DNA of 64,000 bases from Blautia luti (GTDB lineage: Bacteria > Bacillota > Clostridia > Lachnospirales > Lachnospiraceae), in the NCBI RefSeq assembly GCF_033096465.1, contig NZ_AP028156.1, forward strand, positions 1,570,501-1,634,500, written 5' to 3'. Shown here piece by piece: positions 8,456-16,111 of this stretch (within the stretch, counting starts at the first letter, position 1; every line of letters starts with the position of its first letter). A program made the position numbers and the translations under genes. The notes beneath the pieces are model-generated. The model was not told where the DNA came from and searched no databases. It saw only the letters and a list, made by a program, of their open reading frames with translations.

Positions 8456-8647
8456 ATGGGACACAGAAAGATGCCTGCGTATGGCGAGAGGGAACACGGC
8501 GGCAGATACATTCTGGATGAATACGAATGGTCGAGAAATCACTGCAAGGCGGTGACCATCCGCAGATGGAAAAGGGATCTGAAAAAGAAAGCCAGAGCGC
8601 ATAACCGCAGGGTGATGCATCAGGCAATGCAGGGCGAAGCCGATTAG
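8456..8647 (+). CDS. Small basic hypothetical protein
   Basis: A 63-residue, strongly basic protein (many K, R, H) with a good AGGAGG RBS seven bases before ATG 8456. No family recognised; the composition suits a nucleic-acid-binding or host-interacting phage peptide. A GC-rich hairpin (CCCTCTCGG / CCGGGAGGG, 8406-8432) lies just before it. Confidence 0.55.
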   Translation: MGHRKMPAYGEREHGGRYILDEYEWSRNHCKAVTIRRWKRDLKKKARAHNRRVMHQAMQGEAD

Positions 8648-8656
8648 ACGGAAAAT

Positions 8657-8686
8657 GGGGGCCTCAAAAGAATGAGAACCCCCTTT
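8657..8686 (+). terminator. Possible terminator
   Basis: GGGGG...CTC / GAG...CCCCC hairpin followed by only three T residues, downstream of the small basic gene. Weak. Confidence 0.35.
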
Positions 8687-8811
8687 CAGTTTACTGTATT
8701 TTACCTCTATAAAGCAACGATAGCAAGGAGAACCGCCGCCATAATGTACACAAACATCTGGCAGCGGTTTTGTGTATCATACCAAACCAAAACGGGGGAT
8801 ACGAGGCAGAA

Positions 8812-8829
8812 CCCCAGCCTCTGCTGGGG
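8812..8829 (-). terminator. Hairpin downstream of minus-strand gene
   Basis: CCCCAGC-CTCT-GCTGGGG stem beyond the stop of the gene at 8909-9097; no good T run follows on the minus strand, so this may be a processing or weak stop signal. Confidence 0.3.
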
Positions 8830-8908
8830 AGCCTCTGGGGATTCCTTAGAAGAAATCCCTCATGCTCATGCCGACCTCGTTCAGCCGTTCCTCCATGCTG
8901 TGGTAGTG

Positions 8909-9097
8909 TCAATCCTCTTCCTCTTCTTCGGCTTCTTCCTCAAGCTCCTCTGGGAAAGGGTCGTGCCGCCATCCGGCTTTCTGGTATTCTTCTTCTCGGA
9001 TGTCGTTGCGGTCGTAAATGTCCAGCTCGTATTCTTCTTCAAGCTCTGCGATGCGGTTTTCGATTGCGGTTTCAACTTCTGTAATGGTCTTTTTCAT
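8909..9097 (-). CDS. Small acidic coiled-coil protein on the opposite strand
   Basis: A 62-residue protein starting MKKTITEVETAIENR and ending in a long run of glutamates and an aspartate. It is predicted to be helical and very acidic. The start at 9097 follows a GGAGG RBS and lies downstream of a minus-strand copy of the module promoter, whereas the more upstream in-frame ATG at 9181 would precede that promoter and is rejected. It is the only gene of the early module on this strand. Acidic small phage proteins can act as DNA mimics or inhibitors, but nothing here proves it. Confidence 0.65.
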   Translation of the reverse strand: MKKTITEVETAIENRIAELEEEYELDIYDRNDIREEEYQKAGWRHDPFPEELEEEAEEEEED

Positions 9098-9147
9098 GGT
9101 TTTTGTCCTCCGTTTTTTGTTTGGTTTTCTTTGCTTTCGTTGTGTGT

Positions 9148-9176
9148 ATAATGCCGCAGAAACACATATATAGCAA
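9148..9176 (-). promoter_or_regulatory. Recurring phage promoter, minus-strand copy
   Basis: Read on the minus strand: TTGCTA (9171-9176), 17 bp spacer, CATTAT (9148-9153). It sits about 50 bp upstream of the gene at 8909-9097. Confidence 0.65.
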
Positions 9177-9246
9177 GTCAATCAGGGGTCATATATGTAC
9201 CAAACATGAAGGGGGAAGATCGTTGATAATATGACGTTTTATGGAC

Positions 9247-9275
9247 TTGCTATCACAGGGCAGTGACGGTAATAT
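9247..9275 (+). promoter_or_regulatory. Recurring phage promoter, copy 4
   Basis: TTGCTA 9247-9252, 17 bp spacer ending GTGACGG, TAATAT 9270-9275. Divergent from the minus-strand copy at 9148-9176. Confidence 0.8.
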
Positions 9276-9306
9276 ACAGCTACAAAAAGCAAAGGAGGAC
9301 AGCAGA

Positions 9307-9483
9307 ATGGCTGATTGGAGAACATGGAAAAAAGGGAGAAAGACAACATGGCACTGGAACGAATTTGATGGAAGCGGAAGCCGGGAAGGAATCATCACCG
9401 AGGTTCATGAAGACCATGCGATCATGGAAGCAGACGGCATGCACCTTTGGATCGATGACGACACAGCAGAGATGTTCAGCTAA
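9307..9483 (+). CDS. Small hypothetical phage protein
   Basis: A 58-residue protein with a strong AAAGGAGG RBS before ATG 9307. It has many W, H and acidic residues (WRTWKKGRKTTWHWNEF at the start) and a small beta pattern (GIITEVHEDHAIME). No family recognised. It is a single-gene unit: own promoter at 9247, and a CGGGGAG-TAAAAC-CTCCCCG hairpin about seven bases after the stop. Confidence 0.6.
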   Translation: MADWRTWKKGRKTTWHWNEFDGSGSREGIITEVHEDHAIMEADGMHLWIDDDTAEMFS

Positions 9484-9563
9484 GAAAACGGGGAGTAAAA
9501 CCTCCCCGGATAAACACATAAATCCACCAGATCAGGGTGCAGATGATCGTGTACTTTAGCCGC

Positions 9564-9592
9564 TTGATAGTATCCGGCAGTGACGGTAATAT
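9564..9592 (+). promoter_or_regulatory. Recurring phage promoter, copy 5
   Basis: TTGATA 9564-9569, 17 bp spacer, TAATAT 9587-9592, preceded by the conserved GATCGTGTACTTTAGCCGC element. Confidence 0.8.
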
Positions 9593-9624
9593 ACAGCTAC
9601 CAAAACGAAAGGGGAACAAAAAAC

Positions 9625-9885
9625 ATGACCTACACAAAAATCAACCTTTACCTTGCGAACGGAATCCCGGAGGCACTCAGCAACCTTTGGTACGGAAGCG
9701 ACAGCACGGTGGTCGAGATCAGGGATGCCGTTGAGGATGCGAAGAACGGCAAGGACCTTCTGAACCGCATTCAGAAGATGAAGCTCCTGCGGAAATTTAC
9801 CATCGACAGGGAGAACGAAAAGCGCATCTGCTTCAAGGGAACGGACTGCTGGGGCAACGTAAGCTACCTCGAAATCATCCGCTAA
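9625..9885 (+). CDS. Small hypothetical phage protein
   Basis: An 86-residue protein (MTYTKINLYLANG...) with a GGGG-type RBS and its own promoter and terminator. Mixed alpha/beta pattern with a closing NVSYLEII strand; no family recognised. The in-frame start at 9580 lies inside the promoter and is rejected. Confidence 0.6.
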   Translation: MTYTKINLYLANGIPEALSNLWYGSDSTVVEIRDAVEDAKNGKDLLNRIQKMKLLRKFTIDRENEKRICFKGTDCWGNVSYLEIIR

Positions 9886-9889
9886 AGGC

Positions 9890-9946
9890 AAGACCGACAG
9901 GCGCAAGGGGCTGGAAATGACCAGCCTTTTGCTCGTGTCTGTCTTC
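9890..9946 (+). terminator. Long-stem terminator
   Basis: An extended imperfect stem (about 25 pairs with few mismatches) centred on GGCTGG-AAATGA-CCAGCC, with a T run on the descending arm. It closes the unit at 9625-9885. Confidence 0.55.
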
Positions 9947-10014
9947 CGAAAGCTGGTATGAAAAGCACATAAATATGACAATTACAGGGTTAAAAGATCG
10001 TGTGGTTTAGCCGC

Positions 10015-10052
10015 TTGATAGTGTTCCAAGGTGACGGTAATATACAGTCACC
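10015..10052 (+). promoter_or_regulatory. Recurring phage promoter, copy 6, with dyad
   Basis: TTGATA 10015-10020, 17 bp spacer, TAATAT 10038-10043. The -10 is bracketed by GGTGAC (10030-10035) and GTCACC (10047-10052), a perfect six-base inverted repeat that could be an operator. Confidence 0.8.
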
Positions 10053-10100
10053 GAAAGGGGAACAGCCCCAAGGGAAACAACAAAAACGGAGGATACGACA

Positions 10101-10547
10101 ATGACGAAGAACGAAGACCGCATCAATAAACTTTTCAAGGAACTGGTACCGGAGACGGGCAAGGCAGACAGCCTCGCAGGGGAGCTGGTAAGGGCGATGA
10201 GCCGCATCGCCTACCGCTTTTACAACGATGGTGACATGGTGAACATTGCCTACGGCAAGGAGACCTGCAACCCGGCAGCCCGATTCCTGATTGCAAAGGG
10301 AAACGCAGAGGTCAGCAGCCTGACCGCAGGGCTTTGGGAGATCTTCAGCGAGGACGCCTACGAAAAGGTCATGGACATCCTTTGCGGAGCGGTAGCCGAC
10401 TATGTCGAGCAGAATCCAGACCTTAGAAACCAGCCGACTGAAGATATGTGGGACTTCAAAGATGAGGAAGAAGACCAGGATGACAGCTGGGATGAGGAGG
10501 AAGATGACTGGGACGAAGAGGACTACGACGAGGAAGAAGACTACTAA
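10101..10547 (+). CDS. Hypothetical phage protein with very acidic tail
   Basis: A 148-residue protein with a helical N-terminal domain (about 1-105) and a C-terminal tail of about 40 residues that is almost all D, E, W and Y. RBS GGAGG precedes ATG 10101. Own promoter (10015) and terminator (10564). The acidic tail resembles DNA-mimic or histone-binding-like tails only in composition; no family recognised. Confidence 0.6.
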   Translation: MTKNEDRINKLFKELVPETGKADSLAGELVRAMSRIAYRFYNDGDMVNIAYGKETCNPAARFLIAKGNAEVSSLTAGLWEIFSEDAYEKVMDILCGAVADYVEQNPDLRNQPTEDMWDFKDEEEDQDDSWDEEEDDWDEEDYDEEEDY

Positions 10548-10563
10548 GCCAGAAACACACACG

Positions 10564-10590
10564 GGGCTTGCCGGAAACGGCAGCCCTTTT
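10564..10590 (+). terminator. Intrinsic terminator
   Basis: GGGCT-GCCG / CGGCAGCCC stem with a GAAA loop and a TTTTCTT tail, closing the acidic-tail gene. Confidence 0.65.
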
Positions 10591-10644
10591 CTTCTGCCGT
10601 AATACGCACAGTTCCAAGGGAACATATTTGTGTAGTATAGCCGC

Positions 10645-10673
10645 TTGATAGTGTGTGACATAGACGGTAATAT
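10645..10673 (+). promoter_or_regulatory. Recurring phage promoter, copy 7
   Basis: TTGATA 10645-10650, 17 bp spacer ending GACGG, TAATAT 10668-10673; preceded by TGTGTAGTATAGCCGC. Confidence 0.8.
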
Positions 10674-10717
10674 GCACATACCGAAACGGAAAACCAAGAA
10701 AAACGGAGGAAACCACC

Positions 10718-10909
10718 ATGAAGAAGAACATCACCAAGGAAGAAGAAAAAGCCCTGCTGGAGATCGCCAAGCGCCTGATGGCATCGGTAGACAGCCGGGG
10801 CGACCTCGAAGCCCGCGACAATGACAGCGAGGATTTCATTGAGGTTCCGGTCTGGGGCATCCAGAAAGCAATGGAAGAAGCCTACCTGCTGGGACGGATG
10901 AGCAGATAA
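10718..10909 (+). CDS. Small DUF6900-like protein
   Basis: A 63-residue protein: helix (EEEKALLEIAKRLM), then LEARDNDSEDF and VWGIQKAMEEAYLLGR. The ending resembles the small DUF6900-type domain found in phages and plasmids; this is from memory and tentative. RBS GGAGG, own promoter. Role unknown. Confidence 0.5.
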   Translation: MKKNITKEEEKALLEIAKRLMASVDSRGDLEARDNDSEDFIEVPVWGIQKAMEEAYLLGRMSR

Positions 10910-11036
10910 AGCGACAGCCCCCGACACAGCCCCACACAGGGGCTTGTGCCACGGGTGGCAAAACAATCCGAATAAATCGACAACGCCCCAGACAGGGGCA
11001 GATGTGACGGCGTGGACGCACCAGGAGGAGAAGCAC

Positions 11037-11243
11037 ATGGAAGAACGGATGATGGATGTCATCGTGGAAATCTACAACCACATGGATGACAGCGATAAGG
11101 ATGCCTTCACGCTGGAGGATGCCGAGGATATGGTGGAAGACCAGATCAGGATGGATAAGGAAGCCGGACGGGAACCGCTGGCATATGACCCGCAGTTCTT
11201 CTACGATACCATTGTGGAACTCATGGAGCAGGACGAAGAGTGA
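11037..11243 (+). CDS. Small acidic hypothetical protein
   Basis: A 68-residue, acidic, all-helical-looking protein (MEERMMDVIVEIYNHMDD...). Start 11037 has an AGGAGG RBS eight bases before; the longer frame from 10944 has none. It probably shares the transcript of the 10718 gene, as no module promoter lies between. A hairpin AGCCCC-ACAC-AGGGGCT sits in the gap at about 10928-10944. No family recognised. Confidence 0.55.
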   Translation: MEERMMDVIVEIYNHMDDSDKDAFTLEDAEDMVEDQIRMDKEAGREPLAYDPQFFYDTIVELMEQDEE

Positions 11244-11292
11244 TGTACATTCTGCTTGGTATTCCGGGCAGAAGATTGTGTGGTTTAGCCGC

Positions 11293-11321
11293 TTGCTATC
11301 CTTTGCACCTGACGGTAATAT
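11293..11321 (+). promoter_or_regulatory. Recurring phage promoter, copy 8
   Basis: TTGCTA 11293-11298, 17 bp spacer, TAATAT 11316-11321, followed by GCACATACCGAAAGGGG exactly as in copy 2. Confidence 0.8.
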
Positions 11322-11378
11322 GCACATACCGAAAGGGGAAAGCCCCAAGGGAATAACGAAAACACGGAGGAATTCACC

Positions 11379-11663
11379 ATGAAAAAGCATTTGATCGACT
11401 TCCCAGAAAACAACATCAGCATCGAGGGCTTCTACGACAGACTCAGACCTTGCTACGACAGCATCATGCAGTTCGGTGACCGGGTTTTGGTTGCCCAGAT
11501 GAACTGGAATGGCATGCTGGAGGGAGCGGTATACGGCTTTGTGGAAGACCCAGAGGAAGGCTGGTCACCGATTGAGTGCCGGCTGGAGCTTCTGAAGATT
11601 TCCGAAGAAACTTACACGGATGCCGGACACGCAATCGAGTGGTGCATCAGGAACGCACACTGA
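11379..11663 (+). CDS. Hypothetical phage protein
   Basis: A 94-residue protein with a GGAGG RBS and its own promoter. Mixed alpha/beta pattern with aromatic and acidic residues; no family recognised. A C(TTCG)G-type hairpin follows the stop at about 11672-11700. Confidence 0.55.
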   Translation: MKKHLIDFPENNISIEGFYDRLRPCYDSIMQFGDRVLVAQMNWNGMLEGAVYGFVEDPEEGWSPIECRLELLKISEETYTDAGHAIEWCIRNAH

Positions 11664-11776
11664 AAAAAGGGCAGAGTTCCTTCGGGAGCTTTTGCTCGTA
11701 GTAGTGGATTCTTCCGGTGTGAAAATACACATAAATATGACAAAAAGGTGTGTGTATGATTGTGTAGCATAGCCGC

Positions 11777-11813
11777 TTGCTATATCCGGACGGTGACGGT
11801 AATATACAGTCAC
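11777..11813 (+). promoter_or_regulatory. Recurring phage promoter, copy 9, with dyad
   Basis: TTGCTA 11777-11782, 17 bp spacer, TAATAT 11800-11805. GTGAC (11793-11797) and GTCAC (11809-11813) form an inverted repeat around the -10, as in copy 6. Confidence 0.8.
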
Positions 11814-11862
11814 AACGAAGGGGAAAGCCCTACGGAAAACAAACACACGGAGGATACAGACC

Positions 11863-12240
11863 ATGACGAACAAAGCAAAAACCTACCTTAAGAACATTCA
11901 GGAAGCCGACACCGAGAAGAAGCTGATTGGCATCGAGATCGCCTTCAAGCAGGACATGACCCTCAGCTGCAGCGACCTCGGAAGCCTTTGCAGGGCAGCA
12001 GAGGACAAGCGGTACAGCCTGCGGAACAATGAGGAAACGCTGAAGCTGAAGCAGATCCTTTTCTTCCGAACGAAAGCGGAGATGGATGCCTACCACGACA
12101 TGAGCCGCAAGCCGGAAGACTGGAGGGCAGAGGAAATCGAGCAGCAAAGAAGCCGCTTCTGCAGCGTCTGGCAGGTTATCGAGGAAGCGGAGCTGGTCGA
12201 TGAGTACGAGGCTTGGAAGGAAGCCAACCCCAACGCCTAA
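11863..12240 (+). CDS. Hypothetical phage protein, last early gene
   Basis: A 125-residue helical protein with GGAGG RBS and its own promoter. No named family. Its last third is repeated at nucleotide level in the prophage scar at about 57826-57990, showing that a related phage carried the same gene at the same place before the terminase. Followed by a strong terminator. Confidence 0.6.
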   Translation: MTNKAKTYLKNIQEADTEKKLIGIEIAFKQDMTLSCSDLGSLCRAAEDKRYSLRNNEETLKLKQILFFRTKAEMDAYHDMSRKPEDWRAEEIEQQRSRFCSVWQVIEEAELVDEYEAWKEANPNA

Positions 12241-12309
12241 CAGCACCCAAAAGGTACACGCCCCGAAAAGGGGCTGTGCCTCGTATCCGATGTGTTTTAT
12301 ATAGATTAC

Positions 12310-12338
12310 AAGGACTTCTTCGGAGGTCCTTTTTCTTT
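12310..12338 (+). terminator. Strong terminator between early and late modules
   Basis: A nine-pair stem (AAGGACTTC / GGAGGTCCTT side) capped by a C(TTCG)G tetraloop and followed by TTTTTCTTT. It separates the small-gene region from the terminase operon. Confidence 0.8.
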
Positions 12339-12368
12339 ACCCATTTTTGCAGAAGGGAGGAGATGCCA

Positions 12369-12848
12369 ATGGCTACCAGAGGCAGAAAACCAAAGCCCAC
12401 CGCCATGAAGGAACTGGAAGGCAATCCGGGCAAGCATCCGCTGAATACCAGCGAACCGAAGCCCAACAAGAAAGCACCGGCCTGTCCGAAGTGGCTGGAG
12501 CCGGAAGCGAAGAAAGAATGGCGCAGACTTGCCAAACAGATGGAAGCCATCGGCATCCTGACCGAGGTGGATATGGCTGCCTTTGCCGGTTACTGTCAGG
12601 CGTATGCCCGATGGAAAGAGGCAGAGGAGTTCATCACCCAGCACGGCACCATCGTCAAGACCCCGTCTGGGTACTGGCAGCAAGTGCCGCAGGTATCTAT
12701 CGCCCAGACCTATTTGAAGATCATGAATAAGTTCGCAGAGCAGTTCGGTCTGACCCCGTCCTCCCGAAGCCGGATCATTGCTTCGGACGGCGGTCCCGCG
12801 GACGCAGCCGATGAGATGGAGAATCTGCTGGGAGGAGGTGGTAGCTGA
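12369..12848 (+). CDS. terS: Phage terminase small subunit (P27 family)
   Basis: A 159-residue small terminase subunit of the P27 type, which recognises phage DNA and regulates the large subunit during packaging. Seen: the ATRGRKPKPT opening, a GNPGKHPLN segment, and a helical core ending in a Gly-rich tail. The GGGAGG at 12355-12360 fits ATG 12369 (8 bp) better than ATG 12363 (2 bp). Its stop overlaps the terL start by one base, the usual arrangement. Confidence 0.9.
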   Translation: MATRGRKPKPTAMKELEGNPGKHPLNTSEPKPNKKAPACPKWLEPEAKKEWRRLAKQMEAIGILTEVDMAAFAGYCQAYARWKEAEEFITQHGTIVKTPSGYWQQVPQVSIAQTYLKIMNKFAEQFGLTPSSRSRIIASDGGPADAADEMENLLGGGGS

Positions 12849-14473
12849 TGGCAGAGTGCAGACCGAAAAACTATCCGAAACTGAAGGACTACAAACCCAG
12901 CCGGTTCATGCTTCCGACTTGCCACTACGATGCGGCAAAAGCAGACCGGGCAGTGACCTTTATTGAGAACCTGCGCCATACCAAAGGCAAGTGGGCGGGT
13001 AAACGGTTCTGGCTGCTTCCTTGGCAGGAGCAGATCATCCGGGATGTGTTCGGCATCGTGGACGAAAAAGGGAACCGTCAGTTCCGCACGGCTTATGTCG
13101 AAATCGGCAAGAAGAACGGCAAATCTGAGCTTGCCGCTGCGGTGGCCTTGTATCTGCTTTTTGCCGATAACGAGCCGTCTGCCGAAGTCTATGGCGCTGC
13201 AGCTGACCGCCAGCAGGCATCCATCGTTTTTGATGTTGCCCATCAGATGGTGCAGATGACCCCGGCACTTTTGAAACGGTGCAAGATCATGGCAGCCACC
13301 AAGCGAATCGTGAACTACGGGAACGTAGGATTTTATCAAGTCCTGTCTGCCGAAGTAGGCACGAAGCACGGCCTGAACGTGTCAGGTCTTGTTCTGGATG
13401 AGGTTCATGCCCAGCCAAACCGAAAACTCTACGATGTCCTTACCAAAGGTTCCGGTGATGCCCGTGAACAGCCTCTGTTCTTTTTAATCACCACGGCCGG
13501 CACGGACAAGGAGAGCATCTGTTACGAACTCCACATGAAGGCACTTGACCTGTTGGCCGGACGTAAGATCGACCACACCTTTTACCCCGTGGTCTATGGT
13601 CTGACAGATGAAGATGACTGGCACGATGAAGCCAACTGGTATAAAGCCAATCCCTCTCTCGGACAGACCATCCAGATCCAGCGTGTCCGGGATGCGTATC
13701 AGGAAGCATTGGATAACCCGGCAGAGGAGAATGTATTCAAGCAGCTTCGTCTGAATATGTGGGTGTCCTCGCTGACGAGATTTATCCCGGAACACATCTA
13801 CAACCTCGGAAACCAGCCAATCGATATGGAAGCCCTCAAGGGCCGTGACTGCTATGGCGGACTGGACTTGTCCAGTACCGGAGACATCACGGCTTTTGTG
13901 CTGATGTTCCCGCCCAGAGTTCCAGAGGAGAAATACATCATGCTTCCGTTCTTCTGGATACCGGAGGACACGATCCCCCAGCGTGTGCGCAGGGCATCCG
14001 TTCCGTATGATGTCTGGTATCAGCAGGGCTACCTGATGGCGACCGAGGGAAATGTCATCCACTACGGCTTTATCGAAAAAGTCATCGAGGAGCTGGGCAA
14101 GACTTATCACATTCTGGAGATTGCCTTTGACCGATGGGGAGCCGTGCAGATGACCCAGAACCTTGAAGGGATGGGCTTCACGGTAGTTCCTTTCGGACAG
14201 GGCTTCAAAGATATGAGCCCGCCTACCAAGGAGTTCTACAAGCTCCTGATGGAAGGCAGGATCATCCACGGCGGCAATCCGGTCATGGCATGGATGGCGG
14301 GGAATGTGGTCGTGGATACCGACCCGGCGGGCAACATCAAGCCGACCAAGGCGAAGTCGCCGGAGAAGATCGATGGTATCGTCGCTGCGATCATGGCACT
14401 GGACCGTTGCATCCGAAACGAAGGACAGCAGCAGGGAAGCGTCTACGATGAGCGTGACATGATCGTTTTTTGA
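12848..14473 (+). CDS. terL: Phage terminase large subunit
   Basis: A 541-residue packaging motor. The ATPase domain shows a Walker A-like GKKNGKSE at 87-94 and Walker B LVLDEVH with D184 and E185; the nuclease domain has the first metal aspartate in GGLDLSSTGD at D340 and the late KIDGIVAAIMALD helix. It cuts concatemeric DNA and pumps it into the prohead through the portal. Length and gene order suit HK97-like phages. The last 120 bases recur almost unchanged in the scar at 57999-58116. Confidence 0.93.
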   Translation: MAECRPKNYPKLKDYKPSRFMLPTCHYDAAKADRAVTFIENLRHTKGKWAGKRFWLLPWQEQIIRDVFGIVDEKGNRQFRTAYVEIGKKNGKSELAAAVALYLLFADNEPSAEVYGAAADRQQASIVFDVAHQMVQMTPALLKRCKIMAATKRIVNYGNVGFYQVLSAEVGTKHGLNVSGLVLDEVHAQPNRKLYDVLTKGSGDAREQPLFFLITTAGTDKESICYELHMKALDLLAGRKIDHTFYPVVYGLTDEDDWHDEANWYKANPSLGQTIQIQRVRDAYQEALDNPAEENVFKQLRLNMWVSSLTRFIPEHIYNLGNQPIDMEALKGRDCYGGLDLSSTGDITAFVLMFPPRVPEEKYIMLPFFWIPEDTIPQRVRRASVPYDVWYQQGYLMATEGNVIHYGFIEKVIEELGKTYHILEIAFDRWGAVQMTQNLEGMGFTVVPFGQGFKDMSPPTKEFYKLLMEGRIIHGGNPVMAWMAGNVVVDTDPAGNIKPTKAKSPEKIDGIVAAIMALDRCIRNEGQQQGSVYDERDMIVF

Positions 14474-14498
14474 TATGAAGAATATGGAGGAAAACACA

Positions 14499-14714
14499 AT
14501 GAAGTATCTGATGAGTGCAGAATGGTGGAAGGCAGCCGGCATCCGTGCTGCAAAGACGATGTTCCAGACCGGCGCGGCTCTGGTTGTGACACAGATGCCC
14601 GGCGGCACGGTGGACTGGATGGCGGTCGGTAGTGCAGTGATCGTGGCAGGTGTTGCGTCCCTCGGTACCAGCCTTGCCGGTCTGCCGGAACTGGAAAAGG
14701 GGGATAAGGCTTAA
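14499..14714 (+). CDS. r1t-type holin-like small membrane protein
   Basis: A 71-residue protein with two likely membrane spans (about 13-30 and 40-60) after a short MSAEWWKAA start, resembling the r1t holin family (a second, unrelated holin gene lies at 39213). The GGAGG at 14486-14490 points to ATG 14499 rather than 14475 or 14484. It lies between terL and portal, which is unusual for a holin; it could be a membrane protein with another job. The portal start overlaps its stop. Confidence 0.6.
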   Translation: MKYLMSAEWWKAAGIRAAKTMFQTGAALVVTQMPGGTVDWMAVGSAVIVAGVASLGTSLAGLPELEKGDKA

Positions 14715-16111
14715 TGGGATTCTGGGAATGGATGGGGTTTGAGAATCCAAGGGATTCTCCCAAAACAGAACAGCCAAAAGAAGGTCTGCCGAAGGTCACG
14801 GATAACGTCCGCGATTCCGGGCAGACCTTTGTGTTTGGCCGCTCCAATGCCGGGGAGCAGGTGGATGAGAAAGCAGCCATGCAGATCCCGACTGTGTATG
14901 CCTGTGTCCGTTTGCTGGCAGAGTCCATTGCGGCACTGCCGCTGCATCTCTACCGTGTGACAGACGACAACGGCAACAAGGAAAAGGCACGGGATCATCC
15001 ACTGTACAAGATCCTGTATCGCCAGCCCAACCCGGAGATGACATCCTTTGTCTTCTGGGAAACACTGATGACCCACCTGCTCCTCTGGGGCAACGCTTAC
15101 GCACAGATCGTCCGGGATGGCAAGAACACGGTGCTGGGGCTGTATCCGCTTTTGCCGGAAAATGTCGAAGTCGACCGAGATGAGAGTGGCGAGCTCTACT
15201 ATATCTACCACGCCTACACGGATGAAGTTCCGGGAGAGCAGAACAAAGATCTCTACTTTCGCCGGGACGAGATCTTCCATGTGCCGGGGCTTGGGTTTAA
15301 TGGTCTGATCGGTTTCTCACCGATCGCCATGATGAAGAACAGCCTCGGTACTTCCATTGCGGTGGATAAGTACGGTTCTTCTTTCTTCAAGAACGGCGCA
15401 CAGCCCAGTGGTGTGCTGGAACATCCCGGCGTTGTGAAAGACCCGAACCGTATCCGGGATAGCTGGGAAGCGGCTTATGGTGGCGCAGCGAACGCCCATC
15501 GTGTGGCAGTGCTGGAAGAGGGCATGGCCTACAAACCGATTTCCCTGCCGCCGGAAGACAGCCAGTTTTTGGAAACGAAGCAGTTTTCCGTGACGGAGAT
15601 CTGCCGCATCTTCCGTGTGCCTCCGCATCTGGTAGCCGATCTGTCCAGAGCCACATTCTCCAACATTGAATACCAGTCGCTGAACTTCGTGATGCACTCC
15701 CTGACTCCGTGGCTTGTCCGCATCGAGCAGGGCATCATCAAAGATCTGCTGTTGGAGGAGGAGCAGGATACCTACTTCCCGAAATTCAATGTGGATGGTT
15801 TGCTCCGTGGCGATTACCAGAGCCGGATGAACGGTTATGCGACCGGCATCAGCAACGGCTTCCTTTCTCCGAATGATGTGCATCGTCTGGAGAACATGGA
15901 CCTCATCCCGGCAGAAGAGGGCGGTGACGACTACTACCTGAACGGCGGCTATGTGAAGCTGAAAGATGCAGGGGTGGCGCAGCAGAATAAAGCTGCCGCA
16001 GTCCAGCAGAATCAGCCGAAAGAAACACAGCCCGACCCGGAAGAAGAACCTGACAGCGATAACCGGCTGAGTGAGAGTAAGCCACGGAAAAATGGAAGGA
16101 GAACCCGATGA
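14714..16111 (+). CDS. Phage portal protein (HK97 family)
   Basis: A 465-residue portal, the dodecameric ring at the capsid vertex through which DNA passes. Typical features are the IPTVYACVRLLAESIAALPL helix near residue 58, the YKILYRQPNPEM segment, WGNAYAQIVRD, and a C-terminal charged tail. TAATG overlap with the upstream gene and ATGA overlap with the protease show tight coupling. Confidence 0.93.
   Translation: MGFWEWMGFENPRDSPKTEQPKEGLPKVTDNVRDSGQTFVFGRSNAGEQVDEKAAMQIPTVYACVRLLAESIAALPLHLYRVTDDNGNKEKARDHPLYKILYRQPNPEMTSFVFWETLMTHLLLWGNAYAQIVRDGKNTVLGLYPLLPENVEVDRDESGELYYIYHAYTDEVPGEQNKDLYFRRDEIFHVPGLGFNGLIGFSPIAMMKNSLGTSIAVDKYGSSFFKNGAQPSGVLEHPGVVKDPNRIRDSWEAAYGGAANAHRVAVLEEGMAYKPISLPPEDSQFLETKQFSVTEICRIFRVPPHLVADLSRATFSNIEYQSLNFVMHSLTPWLVRIEQGIIKDLLLEEEQDTYFPKFNVDGLLRGDYQSRMNGYATGISNGFLSPNDVHRLENMDLIPAEEGGDDYYLNGGYVKLKDAGVAQQNKAAAVQQNQPKETQPDPEEEPDSDNRLSESKPRKNGRRTR

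Noticed and set aside
9098..9181. Upstream start for the minus-strand acidic gene
   Set aside because: It would precede the promoter at 9148-9176 and lacks an RBS; the start at 9097 has GGAGG.
13484..14608. 374-codon open frame on the minus strand
   Set aside because: Exact antisense of terL; the plus strand has all motifs.
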